Part shown: positions 8,688 through 17,160 of the stretch, in pieces
Layout: each line of letters begins with the position of its first letter
Numbering within the stretch: the stretch's first letter is position 1
Source of the DNA: Anaerolineales bacterium UBA6055
Lineage (GTDB): Bacteria; Chloroflexota; Anaerolineae; Aggregatilineales; Phototrophicaceae
Assembly: GCA_002428985.1 (NCBI GenBank)
Contig: DIYL01000053.1
Span: forward strand, 295,700-359,699
Reading direction: 5' to 3'
Length of the DNA: 64,000 nt
The notes under the pieces: generated by a model
What the model was told of the DNA's origin: nothing
What the model saw: only the letters and a program-made list of their open reading frames with translations
Database searches by the model: none
Translations under genes and position numbers: made by a program

Positions 8688-9152
8688 TTACTGTGCCGTT
8701 GTTGTCCAGCGTGTGGATGTGTTATAGGAGTCGCTCAGGATCCATGCCAGAACTCTGTCAGGATGCACATTCAGCCACTGGTTATTCTCTGTAGCGGGCG
8801 GTGTGAAATTGTAACGCTCAATATAGCGTGGCAATACTGTATCCCTGATAGGAGCGTTATCCGCCGGTTGCGCTACGCCTTCCAGAATGACAACATTGCG
8901 ACTGCTTTCCAGATGAATCGCCACACGGGGTTGTTGTGAGATATTGCGCCCTTTGACTGACGTGAGGCTTAAACTGAAGTATAGAGCCTCGTCATGCCAG
9001 ATAGCGGCAATTGGTACAACATGAGGGTGGCCGTTGGGACGAGTCGAACTGAGCCAGTAGTGATGGCTCAGTCCAATCTGCTCAACAATCCAGCGCCAAT
9101 CCAATAGTTTTTCTGTTGAAACGTTTGCATTCATTGGCTCCCGAACACGCAT
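8688..9152 (-). CDS. Pyridoxamine 5'-phosphate oxidase-fold protein (FMN/F420 split barrel)
   Basis: A 154-residue protein with the PPOX-class signature: a substrate/cofactor strand at HYWLSSTRPNGHPHVVPIAA, then IWHDEALYFSLS, a charged turn at VKGRNISQQPRVAIHLES, and the second strand VVILEGVAQPA. Such proteins bind FMN, F420 or heme and often act as small reductases. No partner identifies the substrate. An internal ATG at 9134 (MNANVSTEKLL) is an alternative start. It lies between the DoxX-like and NmrA genes on the same strand. Confidence 0.8.
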   Translation of the reverse strand: MRVREPMNANVSTEKLLDWRWIVEQIGLSHHYWLSSTRPNGHPHVVPIAAIWHDEALYFSLSLTSVKGRNISQQPRVAIHLESSRNVVILEGVAQPADNAPIRDTVLPRYIERYNFTPPATENNQWLNVHPDRVLAWILSDSYNTSTRWTTTAQ

Positions 9153-9284
9153 TTCTGTTTCTTCCTTACACTACACTTGTATCGTATTAGATCATTCCCC
9201 TATGAGACTCATTACTCATAGAGAAATGTGCGGTGTACCCGCACACAGCAAAATGCGAGTACCTGATAGTTATTCGAGGTTTTT

Positions 9285-10205
9285 TTATTGCTTGACTGAA
9301 GCACCAATCTCGGCCATAGCCTCCCAGGGTTGATCTGCCGCCCACTCAGGCAGTGGGGTTAGCGTCATATTTAACTCGCGAAGAATGGGAGTTGTATCAG
9401 CACTCAGGTTAAGTTCTTTGGGATTCTGACCCAGTTTGGCATAATCATGGAGAAGTGCCTCGCCTGCCTCCTCACCCAGGAACTTTGCCGCAATTTCTCG
9501 CCCGTAATGTTCCGGCGTGATTGGCACATAGCGAATTTCACGACCCAGTCCTTCACTGAGACCAGCAGCCAGTTCCGGACCGCTGAAAAGGGTACCAATA
9601 CGAAATACCTTACCTGCAAGATCCGGTCGCTCTAACGCTGCGATCGCAAGACTAGCCTGATCTTCGACACTGATCCAGGCCTGACGATGCTTTTCAGGAA
9701 GGGGGTACTGAAGCTCATTTAGTTGAACAACCTCTGGGGCGGTAAATGGCGCACTTAGATTTGCCAGGTAACCCATTGGTTCGAACAAAACCAGCGGCGT
9801 TTTTACCTGCTGGATGATTTCTTTGACAATTGCCTTTGAATCGAATGAGACAACATTCATTGGGCTGCTTGATGGCGGTCCACTCAGGGTAAATACCGTC
9901 ATTGGGACGTTGTTTGCTTCCAGTGCTGTTGCTATCGCCTTTGCCTGCGCCTTCAGAATATCAATTACGGGAATGAAGGGCAGGTGGACAAATGCGCCAG
10001 CGACACCTGTCAATGCTTTTGTCAGTGCATCCACATCGGCAAGATCCAGTGCAACGGTCTCTACTCCCTTTTCAGCCAATGCCTCCAGTTTGGATTCGGT
10101 TCGCGCAATAGCGCGAACGGGACGATTCACATCCAGTAGTGCCTGGACAACTGGTCCTCCTTGAGCACCTGTTGAACCAAATACTGCGATCGGTTTGTCA
10201 GTCAT
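9285..10205 (-). CDS. NmrA-like NAD(P)-binding oxidoreductase
   Basis: About 306 residues starting MTDKPIAVFGSTGAQGGPVV, with an intact GxxGxxG dinucleotide motif. The ATG at 10205 is chosen over 10268 because AAAGGAGCAAATC precedes it. Other family features are the NADP/quinone-pocket region VFTLSGPPSSSP and the C-terminal substrate domain GPELAAGLSEGLGREIRYVP, shared almost motif for motif with the proteins at 11744, 13860 and 15322. It is divergent from the HxlR gene at 10369, with the operator motif between. Confidence 0.87.
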   Translation of the reverse strand: MTDKPIAVFGSTGAQGGPVVQALLDVNRPVRAIARTESKLEALAEKGVETVALDLADVDALTKALTGVAGAFVHLPFIPVIDILKAQAKAIATALEANNVPMTVFTLSGPPSSSPMNVVSFDSKAIVKEIIQQVKTPLVLFEPMGYLANLSAPFTAPEVVQLNELQYPLPEKHRQAWISVEDQASLAIAALERPDLAGKVFRIGTLFSGPELAAGLSEGLGREIRYVPITPEHYGREIAAKFLGEEAGEALLHDYAKLGQNPKELNLSADTTPILRELNMTLTPLPEWAADQPWEAMAEIGASVKQ

Positions 10206-10301
10206 GATTTGCTCCTTTATGCAGATCAATTGAGTTAAAACTTGTTGGCGCTTATGCGCCTTAGCCATGTCTGCAATATATCAGGTATTGACAATCTCTG
10301 T

Positions 10302-10317
10302 AAGTAGGCAGTATTTT
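10302..10317. promoter_or_regulatory. HxlR-type operator motif, copy 2
   Basis: AAGTAGGCAGTATTTT lies in the spacer between the NmrA gene (start 10205) and the HxlR gene (start 10369). It differs from the copies at 15244 and 13787 (reverse strand) at one or two positions. Confidence 0.55.
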
Positions 10318-10368
10318 GTTTTATACACACAAAAAAGTAACTAATGGAATAAAAAAGGAGATCCATTC

Positions 10369-10719
10369 ATGAGCACAAATGCTGAAAAATGTTCAATAGA
10401 GGGGCATCATGGTTGTCCAATTGAGGCCTTGATGCAAGTCATTGGTGGCAAGTGGAAGCCCGTAATTCTACACTATTTGTCTCTAGAGACGCGACGCTTC
10501 GGAGAACTAAAGCGGTTGATACCCAACATAAGCCAGCGTATGTTGACACAACACTTGCGTGAGCTTGAAGGTCATGGTGTGGTTCATCGTGAAGTCTACA
10601 GAGAAGTGCCACCGAAGGTTGAATACTCACTAACCGATTTAGGTCAAACACTTCAACCGCTTCTGGACACAATGAATGATTGGGCTGAACACCATTTGCA
10701 GGAAGTAAGCGAGGGGTAG
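10369..10719 (+). CDS. HxlR-family transcriptional regulator
   Basis: A 116-residue winged-helix regulator. It has a conserved cysteine in GHHGCPIEALMQVIGGKWKP, the recognition segment RRFGELKRLIPNISQRMLTQ and the wing VPPKVEYSLTDLGQTLQPLL. AAAAAGGAGATCCATTC precedes the ATG. Divergent from the NmrA gene at 9285-10205. Likely a thiol-based repressor or activator of that gene. Its 3' end runs into a truncated nitroreductase on the opposite strand. Confidence 0.92.
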   Translation: MSTNAEKCSIEGHHGCPIEALMQVIGGKWKPVILHYLSLETRRFGELKRLIPNISQRMLTQHLRELEGHGVVHREVYREVPPKVEYSLTDLGQTLQPLLDTMNDWAEHHLQEVSEG

Positions 10720-10734
10720 TAACACGACGCATTG

Positions 10735-10946
10735 ACTTTAGCAGCAGGTTCTTCAAAATTGCGCCACCACTTATTGGGACGACATGTCATGATGAAGAGG
10801 GTATCTCCAGGATGGAGATACTCAACTGGAGCGGTATATATTTTGCCACTTTTACGCCCTGTAAACATGATCAGCAAAACGATATGGCTCATCACATTGT
10901 GCACAATGGGTGTACTCAAGAGAACCTTTATTACTGCGTTGGTCAT
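10735..10946 (-). pseudogene. Truncated deazaflavin-dependent nitroreductase
   Basis: The N-terminal 65-70 residues of a DDN-type nitroreductase: IVLLIMFTGRKSGKIYTAPV, then EYLHPGDTLFIMTCRPNKWW. After NFEEPAAKVNAS the frame enters sequence antisense to the HxlR gene and loses similarity. The full-length relative at 2911-3345 has 144 residues, so roughly the second half is missing. Likely lost when the HxlR-NmrA unit was inserted or duplicated here. Confidence 0.7.
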
Positions 10947-10970
10947 GTTTGCTATCGTGTTTGTATCCGG

Positions 10971-11603
10971 TTAATTGGTGACGAGAGGAGCCTGTTTCAG
11001 GTACTCATTGGATGTAATTTGCCGGAGCATAAATGCGGCAGCATCCGCACGATTGAGTTGCGTTCCCGTATTTACTCCAACCCAGCCCACACGGATATTT
11101 CCAGTATAGTCGCCATCTGTCAGTCGTGGAGCCCGCACTACCAACCAATCACGGTCACTGGCATGTAATCGGGCGAGGGCTTCCTCTCCTTGACGCACTG
11201 TATCGCTTAAAAACATCTTGAACATGAGATCGATAAATCGATGGAGTAACTTCGGTTGATCTTGCGGCGCAGCAACAGCTGCGCCAGTCATAAAGACAAA
11301 GCGTTTCACGTCATTTTTCTGCATCGCCATAATGATATTATCCGTACCGCGCGGCAGCATATCGGGTGGCGAGTCCTTCATTGCCCCAATTGTGTTCAGC
11401 ACAGCGTCGACATCGGGCGTTATCGCCCTGTTAACATCATCAGCCGTCATGACATCGCCCTGAATAAGAGTTAATCGCTCATGTTGGATGGACATTTTCG
11501 AAGGTGTCCGCAAAAAACCAACCACTTCATGTCCTGCATCAAGAGCTTGCTGAATAAGTGGTATACCGGTGCGGCTTATCGCACCAAAAACTACGAGCTT
11601 CAT
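10971..11603 (-). CDS. NAD(P)-binding Rossmann-fold oxidoreductase (NmrA/BVR-B-like)
   Basis: About 210 residues starting MKLVVFGAISRTGIPLIQQA. The family motif is usually GATGxxG; here it is GAISRTG, so the second glycine is replaced by serine. Downstream features are normal: VLNTIGAMKDSP, VKRFVFMTGAAV and WLVVRAPRLTDG, as in biliverdin-reductase-B-like proteins. The ATG at 11603 is chosen over the longer frame to 11747, because the upstream part has no homology and overlaps the next gene. The ribosome binding site is weak. It probably forms a unit with the NmrA gene upstream on the same strand. Confidence 0.75.
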   Translation of the reverse strand: MKLVVFGAISRTGIPLIQQALDAGHEVVGFLRTPSKMSIQHERLTLIQGDVMTADDVNRAITPDVDAVLNTIGAMKDSPPDMLPRGTDNIIMAMQKNDVKRFVFMTGAAVAAPQDQPKLLHRFIDLMFKMFLSDTVRQGEEALARLHASDRDWLVVRAPRLTDGDYTGNIRVGWVGVNTGTQLNRADAAAFMLRQITSNEYLKQAPLVTN

Positions 11604-11743
11604 GCTGTATTCGCTTTCTATTATCGGGGAGAACAAGATTGCATTGTCAAAAGTGATGGTGGTAAACGACACGACCACCATCACCCGTGTACCCCTGCCA
11701 TGAACTATTTGCTCTGAGACAGGATTTGTAATGACGCATTGCA

Positions 11744-12658
11744 TCAATTGCTATCTGCGACGATTTCCGTCTGGAATGCTGCCGCATGTTGCTGCACCCA
11801 CTCTGCAACACTGGTGAGCTGTACAGGTAGTTTTTCGAGAACGGGTTCCATATCCGCCCACATCGTAAGTTTAAGGGCATGTTCCCGCTGGAAACGATAC
11901 CCGGCCATTGCCCCTTCACCCGCCCCCGGTCCAAATGCGGCATCAATCGCGGCTCCGAATTCTTCCAGAGGTAGCTCGTAGTAGGTGATCTCTCGTCCTA
12001 ACCCTTTGCTGAACTGTGCTGCAAGTTCGGGCCCAGTCAGGTTATCTGCTCCACTGACGACAAAGCGTGTGTTGGCGAGTTCAGGGTGTTCAATGGCAGC
12101 AACGACCAGCTTACCGAGGTCATCACTAGCAATCCAACCCATGCTTGCGTCTGCAGGGGATGGGTATGGTAGTACATCGTGCTGTGCCACTGAGGGGCGT
12201 GTCCACGGTCCCATCAGATTCTCCATGTAGACTGTTGGCTGGATGACAATGTATGGAACGCCACTTGTTTCCAGCAACTTGATAACGCTCAAGCGCACAT
12301 CGTACATAGGATTGTTGAGGATCTTATCGACCACAGGCCCACTCGTATTATGGACAATTAAACCCACACCAGCAGTTTTCGCGGCGTTGATCGCATTTTG
12401 CATAAAAGCCTCGGATTGTGTTGGGTCGTCGAGAAATGCCGGGATCATTAGAGAAACAGCATCCATACCGGTGCTGGCTGCTATCAAGCTATCTGGGTCA
12501 GCTAAATCCCCAACAGTAGCTTGAACACCCTCCATGCTCGCCACTTTCTCTGGATGGCGCGTCAACACATAAGGATGATGACCGTTTCTAAGCAAATTGG
12601 TCACCACCGCGCCACCTTGTGAACCAGTGCCACCATAAACAAGTACCTTTTTTGCCAT
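11744..12658 (-). CDS. NmrA-like NAD(P)-binding oxidoreductase
   Basis: About 304 residues starting MAKKVLVYGGTGSQGGAVVT, with intact GxxGxxG. AAGGAGTAAATACAATG supports the ATG at 12658. Central and C-terminal features: YIVIQPTVYMENLMGPWTRP, then LTGPELAAQFSKGLGREITY. It is closely similar to the plus-strand gene at 13860, which points to local duplication. Divergent from the HxlR gene at 12780 with the operator motif between. Confidence 0.87.
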   Translation of the reverse strand: MAKKVLVYGGTGSQGGAVVTNLLRNGHHPYVLTRHPEKVASMEGVQATVGDLADPDSLIAASTGMDAVSLMIPAFLDDPTQSEAFMQNAINAAKTAGVGLIVHNTSGPVVDKILNNPMYDVRLSVIKLLETSGVPYIVIQPTVYMENLMGPWTRPSVAQHDVLPYPSPADASMGWIASDDLGKLVVAAIEHPELANTRFVVSGADNLTGPELAAQFSKGLGREITYYELPLEEFGAAIDAAFGPGAGEGAMAGYRFQREHALKLTMWADMEPVLEKLPVQLTSVAEWVQQHAAAFQTEIVADSN

Positions 12659-12721
12659 TGTATTTACTCCTTGCTGATTGACTTTGTTGCCAATAGTGTG
12701 CATGATTAAGATACAGAAAAA

Positions 12722-12737
12722 TAGTACGCACTATTTT
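12722..12737. promoter_or_regulatory. HxlR-type operator motif, copy 3
   Basis: TAGTACGCACTATTTT contains a short perfect inverted repeat, TAGT and ACTA around ACGC. It lies between the NmrA start at 12658 and the HxlR start at 12780. Confidence 0.55.
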
Positions 12738-12779
12738 GATACATAGGCACAAAAATGTAACTAAGGGAGAGAGTAATAT

Positions 12780-13157
12780 ATGGTTCAACATCCACAAGAT
12801 CTCTGTGAGACACCACCTATAGACGGCGCATGTCCTATTGAATACACCTTAGATGTCATTGGAGGGAAGTGGAAGCCCTTGATCTTGTATCATCTATTTC
12901 GTGGAACTAAACGTTTTGGTGAATTGCAGCGCTACATCCCAGATGTAACAAGGCGTATGCTCACCAAGCACTTGCGTGAACTTGAATCAGATGGGATCGT
13001 GCATCGTGAGGTCTATCAGCAGGTACCCCCCAAAGTAGAATACTCATTGACGAAGCACGGACGCACTCTTGAGCCTTTACTTAATGTGATGCTAGATTGG
13101 GGCATCCAGCATCATGAAGCAAAAAATTCTAAGAATGGGGACACATTATCTACATAG
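12780..13157 (+). CDS. HxlR-family transcriptional regulator
   Basis: A 125-residue winged-helix regulator. It has GACPIEYTLDVIGGKWKPLI with the conserved cysteine, KRFGELQRYIPDVTRRMLTK for DNA recognition, and QVPPKVEYSLTKHGRTLEPL in the wing. GGGAGAGAGTAATAT precedes the ATG. It is divergent from the NmrA gene at 11744-12658, its probable target. A second HxlR gene points toward it from 13670, the only place where two regulators are neighbours. Confidence 0.92.
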   Translation: MVQHPQDLCETPPIDGACPIEYTLDVIGGKWKPLILYHLFRGTKRFGELQRYIPDVTRRMLTKHLRELESDGIVHREVYQQVPPKVEYSLTKHGRTLEPLLNVMLDWGIQHHEAKNSKNGDTLST

Positions 13158-13295
13158 GTTTACAGAGTGAATTGAGTATGGGAATATTACGATAAATGAT
13201 TAAGTTATGCGAATGTAGACTGTAAAAGATTTCGGTCTTACTCAGAACATTGTATAAAGTTTTGTTGCATTGTTAGTTCTGCATTTGTAGTGTGA

Positions 13296-13670
13296 TTATT
13301 CATCATAACGTGTATTGTTTACTGGTAAGTTCAGACTTAGTTCATCAGCGTTATGCTCTGCCCAATTCAACATTTGTACCAATAGAGGAATCAAACTATG
13401 CCCTAAGTTTGTAAGAGAATACTCTACTTTTGGCGGAGCTTCCGCATAAACTTCACGATGAACAATACCATCATTCTCAAGTTCACGTAGGTGTTGTGTC
13501 AGACTAAATCGGGATGCTTCCGGCATAAATCGTTGTAAATTGCTAATACGTTGCGTGTCTTTATGAAGATAGTAGAGGATTTTGCGCTTCCATTTCCCAT
13601 TCAAAATGCGCATAGTGCGTTCCAATGGGCATTCAAGTTGTTGTTTATTGTATTGAGTAAGAGTCATCAT
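13296..13670 (-). CDS. HxlR-family transcriptional regulator
   Basis: A 124-residue winged-helix regulator. It has LECPLERTMRILNGKWKRKI with the conserved cysteine, then QRISNLQRFMPEASRFSLTQ and APPKVEYSLTNLGHSLIPLL. It is divergent from the NmrA gene at 13860, with the operator motif at 13787-13802 in the spacer. The recognition helix differs from its paralogues (EASRFSLTQ where the others have ISQRMLTQ), so its operator preference may differ slightly. Confidence 0.9.
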   Translation of the reverse strand: MMTLTQYNKQQLECPLERTMRILNGKWKRKILYYLHKDTQRISNLQRFMPEASRFSLTQHLRELENDGIVHREVYAEAPPKVEYSLTNLGHSLIPLLVQMLNWAEHNADELSLNLPVNNTRYDE

Positions 13671-13786
13671 TACATCTCCAATCTATAAAGGATTGCAATT
13701 GCAATCCTGAATATCATATCTTTACTAACTAATTATGATAGTTATTCTAAATTGATACCATAGGCAGAAAAAAAAACCTATGCGCG

Positions 13787-13802
13787 AAAATACTGCGTAT
13801 CG
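13787..13802. promoter_or_regulatory. HxlR-type operator motif, copy 4
   Basis: AAAATACTGCGTATCG is the reverse complement form of the shared motif. It lies 58-73 bp upstream of the NmrA start at 13860. Confidence 0.5.
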
Positions 13803-13859
13803 CTTGGTATATTGTTGCTATCTATCATCCTGACTAAGTTTAATTGAGGAGGACTAACA

Positions 13860-14759
13860 ATGCCCCAAACAGTACTTAGTTATTTTGCAACAGGTAGCCA
13901 AGGTGGCTACATGGCGCGAGCATTTGTAAAAGCTGGATTCAATACACGTACAATCACCCGCGACACATCTAGCGATGCAGCTAAGGCATTAGGAAATATT
14001 GGTATTGAACTTGTCACGGGTGATCTTGCAGATACAACATCACTTGCTGCTGCAAATCAAGGTGTTGATATAGTTGCGCTGATCGTACCTTTCTACCATC
14101 CTAAATCAGCTGTATACATGCAAAATGCCGTTGATGCTGCAAAAAGTGCAGATGTTGAATTAGTTGTTTTTAATGCCTCTAGCCCTTTACCGCTAGAGCC
14201 TAGCGGACACCCTTCAGTAGATCATCGGTTAGAACTTCAAGAAATTTTGAAAAGAAGTGGTTTGAAGTATATATCAATCGCACTTGGATCATACATGGAA
14301 AATCTGCTAGGCCCTTGGACAGCAAGTTCTATACGAGAAAATGACACCCTATCTTACCCGATCCCTGACAGCAAGGGATTTAGCTGGATCGCAACTAAGG
14401 ATGTAGGGGCCTTAATGGTTGAAGCTGCCAAACATCCTGAACTAGCCAATACAATACTTCGAATCAGCGGACCCGAAAACCTTACAGGACCTGAAATGGC
14501 AGCAAGTTTCAGTCGAGGTTTGGATCGGGAGATCCAGTGGAAATATATTTCACCTCGTGATATAGGTGATCGCATTGCTGCAATCATTGGCAAACCAGCA
14601 GGCGATGGTCTGGCAGAATACTATGCAACAGTAGAACGGAACATGGATATAGTTGTTCCATTCCATGATATGGCCCCTATACTCGACAAGTTGCCCGTCC
14701 GGTTGACATCTCTAGAAGAGTGGGTTCGTGAACACTCATTCTTGTTTCAGAAGAGCTAG
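13860..14759 (+). CDS. NmrA-like NAD(P)-binding oxidoreductase with altered Rossmann motif
   Basis: A 299-residue NmrA-family protein. It begins MPQTVLSYFATGSQGGYMAR, where paralogues read YGGTGSQGG or YGATGVQGS, so the first glycine of GxxGxxG is phenylalanine. The rest is typical: YISIALGSYMENLLGPWTAS, then LTGPEMAASFSRGLDREIQW. The change could weaken NAD(P) binding and favour a sensor-like role, as in fungal NmrA, but that is an inference. GAGGAGGACTAACAATG is a strong start. Divergent from the HxlR gene at 13296-13670. Confidence 0.85.
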   Translation: MPQTVLSYFATGSQGGYMARAFVKAGFNTRTITRDTSSDAAKALGNIGIELVTGDLADTTSLAAANQGVDIVALIVPFYHPKSAVYMQNAVDAAKSADVELVVFNASSPLPLEPSGHPSVDHRLELQEILKRSGLKYISIALGSYMENLLGPWTASSIRENDTLSYPIPDSKGFSWIATKDVGALMVEAAKHPELANTILRISGPENLTGPEMAASFSRGLDREIQWKYISPRDIGDRIAAIIGKPAGDGLAEYYATVERNMDIVVPFHDMAPILDKLPVRLTSLEEWVREHSFLFQKS

Positions 14760-14783
14760 CTTAAAGTTTTCAGTAGTGCCTGT

Positions 14784-14806
14784 AAAAGCCCCTCTATTGG
14801 GGGCTA
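14784..14806 (-). terminator. Terminator between convergent NmrA and HxlR genes
   Basis: AGCCCC at 14787-14792 pairs with GGGGCT ending at 14805. On the minus strand the stem is followed by TTTT, so it ends the HxlR transcript read from 15204, and may also act on the plus strand. Confidence 0.55.
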
Positions 14807-14826
14807 TCACGGAATTTGCAGATAGG

Positions 14827-15204
14827 TTAGACAACATCAACTTGAGGTGGGACAGGCTCAATCAACTCCTCATTGTCCGCTTCTGCAAGATACCACTCCC
14901 CCCATTCATGCATCGCCAGTAAAAGAGGTTGTAGCCGTTGACTCAGTTGTGTCAACCTGTATTCAACTCGAGGTGGTACTTCAGCATAGACTTTCCTGTG
15001 GACAAGTCCATCCGCTTCCAACTCACGCAAATGCTGGGTCAGCATATGTCGTGAGACTTGAGGCATGAGTCGTTTGAGTTCGTTGAAGCGTCTCATATCG
15101 TCAGACAAGTGGTAGAGAATAAGGGGTTTCCACCTGCCTCCAATCAAATTGAGCGTTGCTTCAATCGGGCAACCAGTGTGCTTAGTTTCATCGCGTGTCG
15201 TCAT
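14827..15204 (-). CDS. HxlR-family transcriptional regulator
   Basis: About 125 residues starting MTTRDETKHTGCPIEATLNL, with the conserved cysteine. It is followed by RRFNELKRLMPQVSRHMLTQ and EVPPRVEYRLTQLSQRLQPL. The ATG at 15204 follows AAGGAGAGCAGCT, so it is preferred to the longer frame to 15297. It is divergent from the NmrA gene at 15322. The spacer is clearly related in sequence to the one at 17040-17160, which shows that the regulator and its promoter were duplicated together. Confidence 0.9.
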   Translation of the reverse strand: MTTRDETKHTGCPIEATLNLIGGRWKPLILYHLSDDMRRFNELKRLMPQVSRHMLTQHLRELEADGLVHRKVYAEVPPRVEYRLTQLSQRLQPLLLAMHEWGEWYLAEADNEELIEPVPPQVDVV

Positions 15205-15243
15205 AGCTGCTCTCCTTGAGTCAGGTTTTCCTGACTTAGTCTG

Positions 15244-15259
15244 TAAATACTGCGTACTT
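15244..15259. promoter_or_regulatory. HxlR-type operator motif, copy 5
   Basis: TAAATACTGCGTACTT (reverse complement AAGTACGCAGTATTTA) is the form closest to the consensus. It lies between the HxlR start at 15204 and the NmrA start at 15322. Confidence 0.55.
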
Positions 15260-15321
15260 ATCAGCGTTTTTTTGATGTGCCATAGTGAACATATCATACG
15301 TTGAAACCGAAGGAAACAGTT

Positions 15322-16206
15322 ATGAAGGTTCTAGTTTATGGCGCGACAGGTGTACAAGGTAGTGAGGTTGCCAAGCAATTGTTAGAAGCAGGTGACAGCG
15401 TTCGTGTCATTACACGGGATGCAACCAGAGCAGCTCACTGGACAAGTTCTGGGGCAGAAATTGCAGTAGCTAACCTGGATACAGGAGAAGGTTTGGCAGA
15501 AGCGCATGGAGGTGTTGATGCCGTCTTTATTCAAATCTCAGCCTCTATCCTACCTCACCAGATTGTACACCATGCACGCAATGCATTGCGTGCTGCTCAG
15601 GATACGTCTCAGGTTGTTGTGACAACGAGTAGCGTCGTGCCCTCTGAAAAAGTTGGGATTGCTGCACCAGATGTCCGTTATGATTTTGCGAACCTTGTTC
15701 ATGAAATTGTCCCAAACGCGATTTTGCTGGTTCCAACCCTCTTCCTGGAAAATTTCTCTCAAGCGCTGCTCCCTGCTATTGCTCAAGGCATGATTCCCTA
15801 CCCCGTACCGGACGACTTACCAGTCTCTTACATCTCTGTAGAAGATCAAGCAAAATTTGCAGTAGCAGCTCTTAAACGTCCTGAGCTAAGGGGGAACACC
15901 TATCGAATCGCCGGACCAGACACCCTAACAGGCAAGCAGTTAAGTGACAAATTTACCGCCATTCTGGGGCGAGATATTCAATACATTGCCATAACCCCAG
16001 CAGCGTTCCGGGGGGAACTGGCAAAATTCGTTCCTGATGACATTGCAGAAGCCGTTGCACAGATGTACGCCTATGAAACTCAGCAAGGTGGACATTTGCT
16101 TAGCCCGTCGCTTGACCAAACCTTGAAAGACCTTCCAATCAATCAAACCACTATCGAAGACTGGATTCGTGCTCAGAACTGGACAATCCAGCAAGGAGAA
16201 TACTAG
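15322..16206 (+). CDS. NmrA-like NAD(P)-binding oxidoreductase
   Basis: A 294-residue protein starting MKVLVYGATGVQGSEVAKQL, with intact GxxGxxG. GAAGGAAACAGTT precedes the ATG at 15322; an upstream in-frame TTG at 15301 is less likely. It has VVVTTSSVVPSEK and ILLVPTLFLENFSQALLPAI, and ends with the shared DTLTGKQLSDKFTAILGRDI segment. A DoxX-like gene follows 2 bp after the stop, so the two are co-transcribed. This parallels the NmrA and DoxX genes near 6-10 kb. Confidence 0.87.
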   Translation: MKVLVYGATGVQGSEVAKQLLEAGDSVRVITRDATRAAHWTSSGAEIAVANLDTGEGLAEAHGGVDAVFIQISASILPHQIVHHARNALRAAQDTSQVVVTTSSVVPSEKVGIAAPDVRYDFANLVHEIVPNAILLVPTLFLENFSQALLPAIAQGMIPYPVPDDLPVSYISVEDQAKFAVAALKRPELRGNTYRIAGPDTLTGKQLSDKFTAILGRDIQYIAITPAAFRGELAKFVPDDIAEAVAQMYAYETQQGGHLLSPSLDQTLKDLPINQTTIEDWIRAQNWTIQQGEY

Positions 16207-16208
16207 AC

Positions 16209-16598
16209 ATGCAGGAACAATCATCACGCAGAACGCAGATCTTTCAGGCAGTGCTCGGTATCACTTTTCTCGGATTTGGCATTTTGCATCTCATTGCACC
16301 GCCATTTATTGAGGAGAATATGACTGCACTCGGTATTGAATGGATGCTTCCCATCGTGGCCATCGTGGAAATTCTGGGTGGTCTTGCCCTGTTTGCAGGT
16401 CTGAGGATTTCAGGCTTAAGTGGCTTAGCGGCGTTATGGGTGTCTGCAACAATGGCGGGAGCAATAATTGCCCACCTTCGTGTTGGCGACTTCGCGGGGA
16501 GCTTTGCTCCGCTCACATTCCTGATACCGGCACTTGTGCTTGTCTATCTCAGACGCGCTGATTGGCTTCGATTCCTACCTGTAAAGCAAACTACTTAA
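16209..16598 (+). CDS. DoxX-like four-helix membrane protein
   Basis: A 129-residue integral membrane protein with four hydrophobic segments: AVLGITFLGFGILHLI, WMLPIVAIVEILGGLALFAG, LAALWVSATMAGAIIAHL and PLTFLIPALVLVYL. The middle region VEILGGLALFAGLR, then HLRVGDFAGS parallels 8244-8642. CAAGGAGAATACTAGAC precedes the ATG. It is the second gene of the NmrA-DoxX operon and is followed by a strong terminator. Function of the family is not well defined. Confidence 0.82.
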   Translation: MQEQSSRRTQIFQAVLGITFLGFGILHLIAPPFIEENMTALGIEWMLPIVAIVEILGGLALFAGLRISGLSGLAALWVSATMAGAIIAHLRVGDFAGSFAPLTFLIPALVLVYLRRADWLRFLPVKQTT

Positions 16599-16604
16599 CA
16601 TCTA

Positions 16605-16638
16605 AGAAGGAGCTGTGCCTGTTTCTACAGCTCCTTCT
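16605..16638 (+). terminator. Rho-independent terminator after the DoxX-like gene
   Basis: AGAAGGAGCTGT at 16605-16616 pairs perfectly with ACAGCTCCTTCT at 16627-16638, followed by GTTTAAC. A 12-bp stem seven bases after the stop. Confidence 0.75.
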
Positions 16639-16701
16639 GTTTAACTAAAATGGTTTGTGCAAAGGACATCTACTCACCCGGTTAAAGCAGGTATAAAGAA
16701 T

Positions 16702-17043
16702 CTATCCATATTCTGATGTCTGTGCCAAGTATGATTTACCCCAATTTTCCATAGCAAGTAAAATCGGTAGTAACTCACACCCCATCTCAGTTAATGTGTA
16801 TTCTACACGCGGTGGCATCTCAGCATAGACTTCTCGGTGAACAAGTCCATCTGCTTCCAGTTCCCGCAAATTTTGTGTCAACATCTGTCGAGATATCTCA
16901 GGTATCAGTCGATTCAATTCGTTAAAGCGTTTACCCTCGCTAAACAGACGATGGATAATCCTTAACTTCCATTTACCATTGATTAGTTTGAAGGTGGTTC
17001 CGATAGGACATCCTTCAGGGATCCCCTCATCTGGTTTCAGCAT
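16702..17043 (-). CDS. HxlR-family transcriptional regulator
   Basis: A 113-residue regulator with PEGCPIGTTFKLINGKWKLR (conserved cysteine), KRFNELNRLIPEISRQMLTQ and EMPPRVEYTLTEMGCELLPI. It is closest to the paralogue at 14827-15204. It is divergent from a secreted SMP-30-like gene, not an NmrA gene, so the regulatory unit has been attached to a different target here. Confidence 0.9.
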   Translation of the reverse strand: MLKPDEGIPEGCPIGTTFKLINGKWKLRIIHRLFSEGKRFNELNRLIPEISRQMLTQNLRELEADGLVHREVYAEMPPRVEYTLTEMGCELLPILLAMENWGKSYLAQTSEYG

Positions 17044-17082
17044 ATTTCACTCCATTAGTCAGTTTTTTCTGACATAGTCAGA

Positions 17083-17097
17083 AAAAACTGCGTACTT
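17083..17097. promoter_or_regulatory. HxlR-type operator motif, copy 6
   Basis: AAAAACTGCGTACTT (reverse complement AAGTACGCAGTTTTT). The surrounding 65 bp, including CATAGTGAAC before the next gene, matches the spacer at 15231-15295. Confidence 0.55.
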
Positions 17098-17160
17098 CTC
17101 AACATTTTCCTGATATGTCATAGTGAACTTCATGAACATATTTAACCATAAGGAAAAGTC

